NCBI GenBank assembly: GCA_964405835.1
Contig: CAYOPN010000046.1
Coordinates: 1-18,424, forward strand
Source of the DNA: JAJVIP01 sp964405835
GTDB lineage: Bacteria > Elusimicrobiota > Elusimicrobia > F11
DNA length: 18,424 nt
Direction: 5' to 3'
In this document: positions 15,980 to 18,424 of the stretch, in pieces
Layout of the letters: each line of letters begins with the position of its first letter
Position numbering within the stretch: position 1 is the stretch's first letter
The notes under the pieces: generated by a model
What the model was told of the DNA's origin: nothing
Seen by the model: the letters and a program-made list of their open reading frames with translations, nothing else
The model's database searches: none
Position numbers and translations under genes: made by a program

Positions 15980-16888
15980 TTAAGCGGTCCTTTCCAGCAC
16001 GCGCAGCTTCGCGCTGCGGGCCCGGGAATTTTCGCGTTGCTCTTGATCGGAAGGAACAACGGGTTTTTTAGTAACAAGGGAAAATCGCTTGGCGCCCGCA
16101 GGCTCTTTCACCTGCCTGTCCGGCAGGCAGGCCAGCGAACGGAAACGCTCTTTGACGCGTTTGTCTTCCAACGAATGAAACGAAATAAAGACCAACCTGC
16201 CTCCCACGTTTAAACAATCCGGCGCCGTTGCCAGAAGATCGTCCAACGCGCCCAATTCATCGTTCACAAGGCACCTTAGCGCGAGAAAAACGCGCGTCGC
16301 CGGATGGGTCTTTCCATGCCGGCCGATCACGCGTTCACAAAGCCGTGCCAAGTCGCCCGTGGTGTTGAGTCTTCCCGCGCTCAACTCAAACAAAATCGAT
16401 TTGCTCAGCTTCCTTGCGTTTCTCTCTTCGCCAAATTCCCGGAGTAATTCTTCGAGGTCGCTTTCCCGGATCGTGCGTAAAATCTGTTGCGCCGTTTTTC
16501 CGCTGGTCGGATCCAACCGCATGTCGAGCGGACCATCCGATTGAAAACTCATCCCTCTTTCAGCGTTGTCGAGTTGCGGGCTGGCGACCCCCAAGTCGAA
16601 CAACATTCCGTCCGCGCCTTTCCAACCTTCCGCGGTAAGCGCCCCGTGCAACCCCCGAAAATTGACTTGCCGAGTACGAGTCAGATCTCCGAGGGGTTGC
16701 AAGCGGCGCTCCGCCGCTGCCAAATTGTGAGGATCCACATCCAAACCGAGTAGTCGACCATTGGGACCTAACCTCCGCGCGATGGCTTCGGCGTGACCGC
16801 CCAAGCCAAGCGTACCGTCGACGTAATAGCCATCGGGTTTGATGTTGAGAAATTCGATAGTTTCGTTAAGCAGTACACTTTTATGCAT
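15980..16888 (-). CDS. rsmH: 16S rRNA (cytosine(1402)-N(4))-methyltransferase RsmH (MraW)
   Basis: RsmH uses S-adenosylmethionine to methylate C1402 of 16S rRNA in the ribosomal P site. The 302-residue protein starts with the typical MHKSVLLNETIEFLNIKPDG and has the SAM-binding VDGTLGLGGHAEAI, FDLGVASPQLD, ERGMSFQSDGPLDMRLD and ISFHSLEDKRVKERF motifs. Near residue 255 it carries CLPDRQV, about seven codons encoded by a short palindromic repeat (16111-16131), placed just before KEPAGAKRFSL in a normally variable C-terminal region. The Shine-Dalgarno AAAGGGA touches the ATG, which is closer than ideal. The gap from the mraZ stop is five nt. Confidence 0.97.
   Translation of the reverse strand: MHKSVLLNETIEFLNIKPDGYYVDGTLGLGGHAEAIARRLGPNGRLLGLDVDPHNLAAAERRLQPLGDLTRTRQVNFRGLHGALTAEGWKGADGMLFDLGVASPQLDNAERGMSFQSDGPLDMRLDPTSGKTAQQILRTIRESDLEELLREFGEERNARKLSKSILFELSAGRLNTTGDLARLCERVIGRHGKTHPATRVFLALRCLVNDELGALDDLLATAPDCLNVGGRLVFISFHSLEDKRVKERFRSLACLPDRQVKEPAGAKRFSLVTKKPVVPSDQEQRENSRARSAKLRVLERTA
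16111..16131. repeat. short perfect palindrome (family C) inserted in frame in rsmH
   Basis: Arms CCTGCCTG (16111-16118) and CAGGCAGG (16124-16131) are perfect inverted copies around a 5-nt loop. At 21 nt it equals seven codons. Translated on the minus strand, with its flanks, it reads ACLPDRQV. I recall closely similar CLPxGRQAG-type peptides as translated small repeats in many uncultured bacterial genomes. Confidence 0.75.
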
Positions 16889-16893
16889 TCCCT

Positions 16894-17331
16894 TTAAATT
16901 TCTAAATGTTTCCCCATTTTTTGAAACGTACCCGAAGCCTTTTTACTGTAGGCATTCCACCGCGCCGCGTCCCACACTTCAATCCGTTCTCCGACACCCA
17001 AAATGTAGACGTCTTTTTTCAACGCCGCGTAATCGGTCAACGTCTTCGGCACCACGAGGCGCCCCATTTCATCGAGAGCCACTTCTTGCGCGCCGGCGAG
17101 CAAAAGCCGCTTGAACGCGCGGCCGTCTTGTTGGTTTTTTATCGGAAGGTTTTCAAGACGTTTCAGGAGGGGTCCGTGGAAGGTTTCTGCGTCGTAAATG
17201 TACAGACACATCTCAAGTCCGCGCGTCACGACGAAATTACCGCCCTTCGTAAGTTCCCCCTCCCGCAATTTAGCGGGCAAGAAGAGCCGTCCTTTCGCAT
17301 CAATGGTGTATTCGTACGTCCCTAAAAACAA
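16894..17331 (-). CDS. mraZ: transcriptional regulator MraZ
   Basis: MraZ is a ring-forming DNA-binding protein of the AbrB/SpoVT type that represses the dcw operon from repeats upstream of its own gene. Two copies of the fold are visible, centred on IDAKGRLFLPAKLR and LDEMGRLVVPKTL. The TTG at 17331 is chosen because it yields MFLGTYEYTIDAKGR, matching the usual MFxGxYxxxIDxKGR start, with GGGGGA a few bases upstream; TTG at 17343 would add four residues. The length is 145 residues. It is the first gene of the cluster, and the operator array just upstream supports autoregulation. Confidence 0.95.
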   Translation of the reverse strand: MFLGTYEYTIDAKGRLFLPAKLREGELTKGGNFVVTRGLEMCLYIYDAETFHGPLLKRLENLPIKNQQDGRAFKRLLLAGAQEVALDEMGRLVVPKTLTDYAALKKDVYILGVGERIEVWDAARWNAYSKKASGTFQKMGKHLEI

Positions 17332-17346
17332 AGCGTCCCCCAAGGG

Positions 17347-17406
17347 TTATCCACAGTCTCCACAGCTTTATCCACAATTCGCCACTGTTAGCCACAATTG
17401 TCCACG
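17347..17406 (-). promoter_or_regulatory. predicted MraZ operator array overlapping DnaA boxes
   Basis: On the minus strand six GTGG motifs lie in the leader of mraZ. Their plus-strand CCAC copies start at 17351, 17360, 17372, 17382, 17392 and 17402, so the four promoter-proximal ones are exactly 10 bp apart. MraZ proteins bind GTGG-type direct repeats with about one helical turn of spacing. Two of the motifs are within perfect DnaA boxes TTATCCACA (17347-17355 and 17368-17376), and a third sits in TTAGCCACA (17388-17396), one mismatch away. The array lies between the predicted start of transcription and the mraZ start codon, a place suited to repression. Confidence 0.75.
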
Positions 17407-17407
17407 C

Positions 17408-17436
17408 AGTCTAATATCCGAAAATGTGAGTGTCAA
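17408..17436 (-). promoter_or_regulatory. predicted sigma-70 type promoter of the dcw operon
   Basis: On the minus strand there is a perfect -35 TTGACA (17431-17436), a 17-bp spacer and a -10 TAGACT (17408-17413, four of six consensus bases). Transcription would start near 17401, leaving a leader of about 70 nt that holds the GTGG array. No other good promoter is seen before the following genes, which fits one operon transcript. Confidence 0.7.
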
Positions 17437-17448
17437 CGAAAAAGAAAC

Positions 17449-17547
17449 CCCTCACCCAACCCTCTCCCTAAAGGGAGAGGGCTAAGTTGTTTAAAAACAG
17501 AAAACAGCAATCTCCCTCTCCCTTTAGGGAGAGGGCCGGGGTGAGGG
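17449..17547. repeat. palindromic repeat (family D) between the zinc-ribbon gene and the mraZ promoter
   Basis: Two inverted arms (17449-17481 and 17514-17547) around a 32-nt A/T-rich centre match almost completely, differing only near the AA/CGG junction after CCCTCACCC. Each arm contains its own palindrome: CCCTCTCCCT with AGGGAGAGGG at 17460-17481 and 17514-17535. I recall CCCTCACCC-CCCTCTCCC sequences as a common dispersed repeat in bacteria. It is downstream of the zinc-ribbon stop and ends about 12 bp before the mraZ -35, so it may also block read-through. The rest of the 17344-17567 gap holds the mraZ promoter and operator. Confidence 0.85.
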
Positions 17548-17567
17548 CAAGATATTGGTGCTGAGTT

Positions 17568-18305
17568 TTAGCTGGCGGGAACGGGAGGCGAGGCGGGAGC
17601 TTCTTGTTGCACGTAAAGAATGCGGGAACAGGAGTCGCAAAGCACCATCGACTTCGCTTTGCGGATCTCGTTCATCTTGTTTTGCGTGAGGCCCAGATGG
17701 CAGCCACCGCAAGAATTGTTCACCATCGGCACAATCGCGAGGCTGCCGCGTTTCTCGCGTATCGCGTCGTAGGTGCCAAGCAACGTGGGCGGAACGGTGG
17801 CCGCGTAAGAGGCGCGTTCCTCTTCTTTTTTCTTCACTTCAGCGAGCGCGTCGGCCTTTTTGGTTTCCAATTGCTGGATCTCATTTTTCACGGCCGATTC
17901 GTCGGACTTAAATTTGGCTTCGAGTTCTTTGTAGCGGCGGTTGTCGGAATCGATGCTTTCCATAACAACCAAAATCTCGTCTTCAATTTTGACCACGGCG
18001 TCTTTGGCGGCCTGGATCTCGCTGAGCATGGCCTTGTACGCGTCGTTGCTCTTCAAGGAATTTAATTCGGAATTGTGTTTTTGGACCAGCTTTTCTTGCG
18101 CCTCAACGTCGGCCTCAAGTTGTTTTTTGCGGAGCGTGTGCTGGGAGAGCGCGTCTTTGGAGTTCTTGAGGTCGGATTTGAGTTTCTCTAACTGCTGGTT
18201 TTTCTTCTCAATGAGCGGGGTGACTTCTTCCGCTTTTTCACGGAGCGTGTCGATGGCAGCGTCGTGTTTTTGGAGCTCGATTAAGAAGGAAAGTTCGCCT
18301 TGCAT
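17568..18305 (-). CDS. coiled-coil protein with C-terminal C4 zinc ribbon (COG1579-type)
   Basis: Residues 1-165 are almost entirely charged heptad-like sequence, predicted as a long antiparallel coiled coil. They are followed by a zinc ribbon with C199-x2-C202 and C223-x2-C226, and a short Pro/Ala-rich tail. The 245-residue layout matches the COG1579 group of putative nucleic-acid-binding proteins, whose function is not established to my knowledge. The ATG at 18305 has no Shine-Dalgarno, and a TAGACT hexamer lies seven nt upstream on the same strand, so a leaderless transcript is possible. The gene is divergent from a tRNA gene and separated from mraZ by a palindromic repeat that may end its transcript. 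Confidence 0.87.
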   Translation of the reverse strand: MQGELSFLIELQKHDAAIDTLREKAEEVTPLIEKKNQQLEKLKSDLKNSKDALSQHTLRKKQLEADVEAQEKLVQKHNSELNSLKSNDAYKAMLSEIQAAKDAVVKIEDEILVVMESIDSDNRRYKELEAKFKSDESAVKNEIQQLETKKADALAEVKKKEEERASYAATVPPTLLGTYDAIREKRGSLAIVPMVNNSCGGCHLGLTQNKMNEIRKAKSMVLCDSCSRILYVQQEAPASPPVPAS

Positions 18306-18343
18306 GGGCCGGAGTCTAGCATACCGATCCCCAAAATTCGTTA

Positions 18344-18352
18344 TGGTACAAT
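18344..18352 (+). promoter_or_regulatory. possible extended -10 promoter of the tRNA gene
   Basis: TGG followed by TACAAT (18347-18352) is an extended -10 type element 18 bp before the tRNA 5' end. The region 17 bp upstream (CCGATC) is not a recognisable -35, so support is modest. Confidence 0.42.
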
Positions 18353-18370
18353 CCGCGACCAGGCTTGGAC

Positions 18371-18424
18371 GGGCCCATAGCTCAGTTGGTTAGAGCACTC
18401 CGCTCATAACGGATTGGTCGGTGG
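18371..18424 (+). tRNA. tRNA with anticodon CAT (elongator Met or Ile2), 3' part beyond the window
   Basis: The 5' acceptor strand GGGCCCA, D stem GCTC/GAGC with loop AGTTGGTTAGA-type sequence, and anticodon arm CTCCG-CTCATAA-CGGAT are visible. The anticodon loop CTCATAA contains CAT. It is not an initiator-type D arm. Both elongator tRNA-Met and the lysidine-modified tRNA-Ile2 share this loop; the variable region TTGGTCG resembles E. coli ileX, but the T arm and discriminator base are missing, so the identity is open. The first anticodon-stem pair is a C-U mismatch. Confidence 0.85.

Noticed and set aside
17347..17406. Replication origin suggested by clustered DnaA boxes
   Set aside because: No dnaA, dnaN, gidA or other origin neighbours and no clear AT-rich unwinding region are present; the array is in the leader of mraZ and is better explained as a regulatory site.

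Overview
The window is a compact, gene-dense piece of a bacterial chromosome with GC in the mid-50s by eye. It holds 14 complete protein genes and the 5' part of one tRNA gene. The DNPR motif in MurE points to meso-diaminopimelate peptidoglycan. With a PilT-type ATPase, a long LOG-family protein, a GAF/HD-GYP protein and a coiled-coil zinc-ribbon protein, this suggests a diderm-type bacterium. The several families of small palindromic repeats remind me of uncultured lineages such as Omnitrophota or Elusimicrobiota. That placement is an impression; the sequence read by eye does not fix the taxon.

Left part (1-6584): a GAF/HD-GYP signalling protein and a PilT/PilU-like ATPase lie on the plus strand. 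They abut, stop to stop, the minus-strand uvrB. Divergent from uvrB is a two-gene unit, a LOG-family protein followed by a zinc N-acetylmuramoyl-L-alanine amidase. The amidase runs tail to tail into murG with a 24-nt overlap.

Central and right part (6561-17343, minus strand): a division and cell wall (dcw) operon transcribed right to left: mraZ, rsmH, ftsL-like, ftsI, murE, murF, mraY, murD, ftsW, murG. Neighbouring genes overlap by 1-4 nt or are separated by at most 22 nt. The operon makes the lipid II precursors (MurE, MurF, MraY, MurD, MurG) and the septal synthase pair (FtsW, FtsI with FtsL). murC, murB, ddl, ftsQ, ftsA and ftsZ do not follow murG here. Upstream of mraZ are a good sigma-70-like promoter and a 60-bp array of six GTGG motifs, mostly at 10-bp spacing. 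This fits a MraZ operator, and two of the motifs are inside perfect DnaA boxes. Beyond a palindromic repeat lies a COG1579-type zinc-ribbon gene, and divergent from it a tRNA with anticodon CAT that is cut by the window edge.

The most unusual signal is the use of small palindromic repeats as coding sequence. One repeat, flanked by tandem copies of its own end motif, encodes the N-terminus and hydrophobic signal segment of the amidase. A second family occurs after the HD-GYP gene and again as the first codons of murD. A third adds about seven codons to rsmH. A fourth sits between the zinc-ribbon gene and the mraZ promoter. MraY also carries an Asp-to-Ala change in its otherwise conserved DD motif. 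I saw no CRISPR array, insertion sequence, prophage or defence system.
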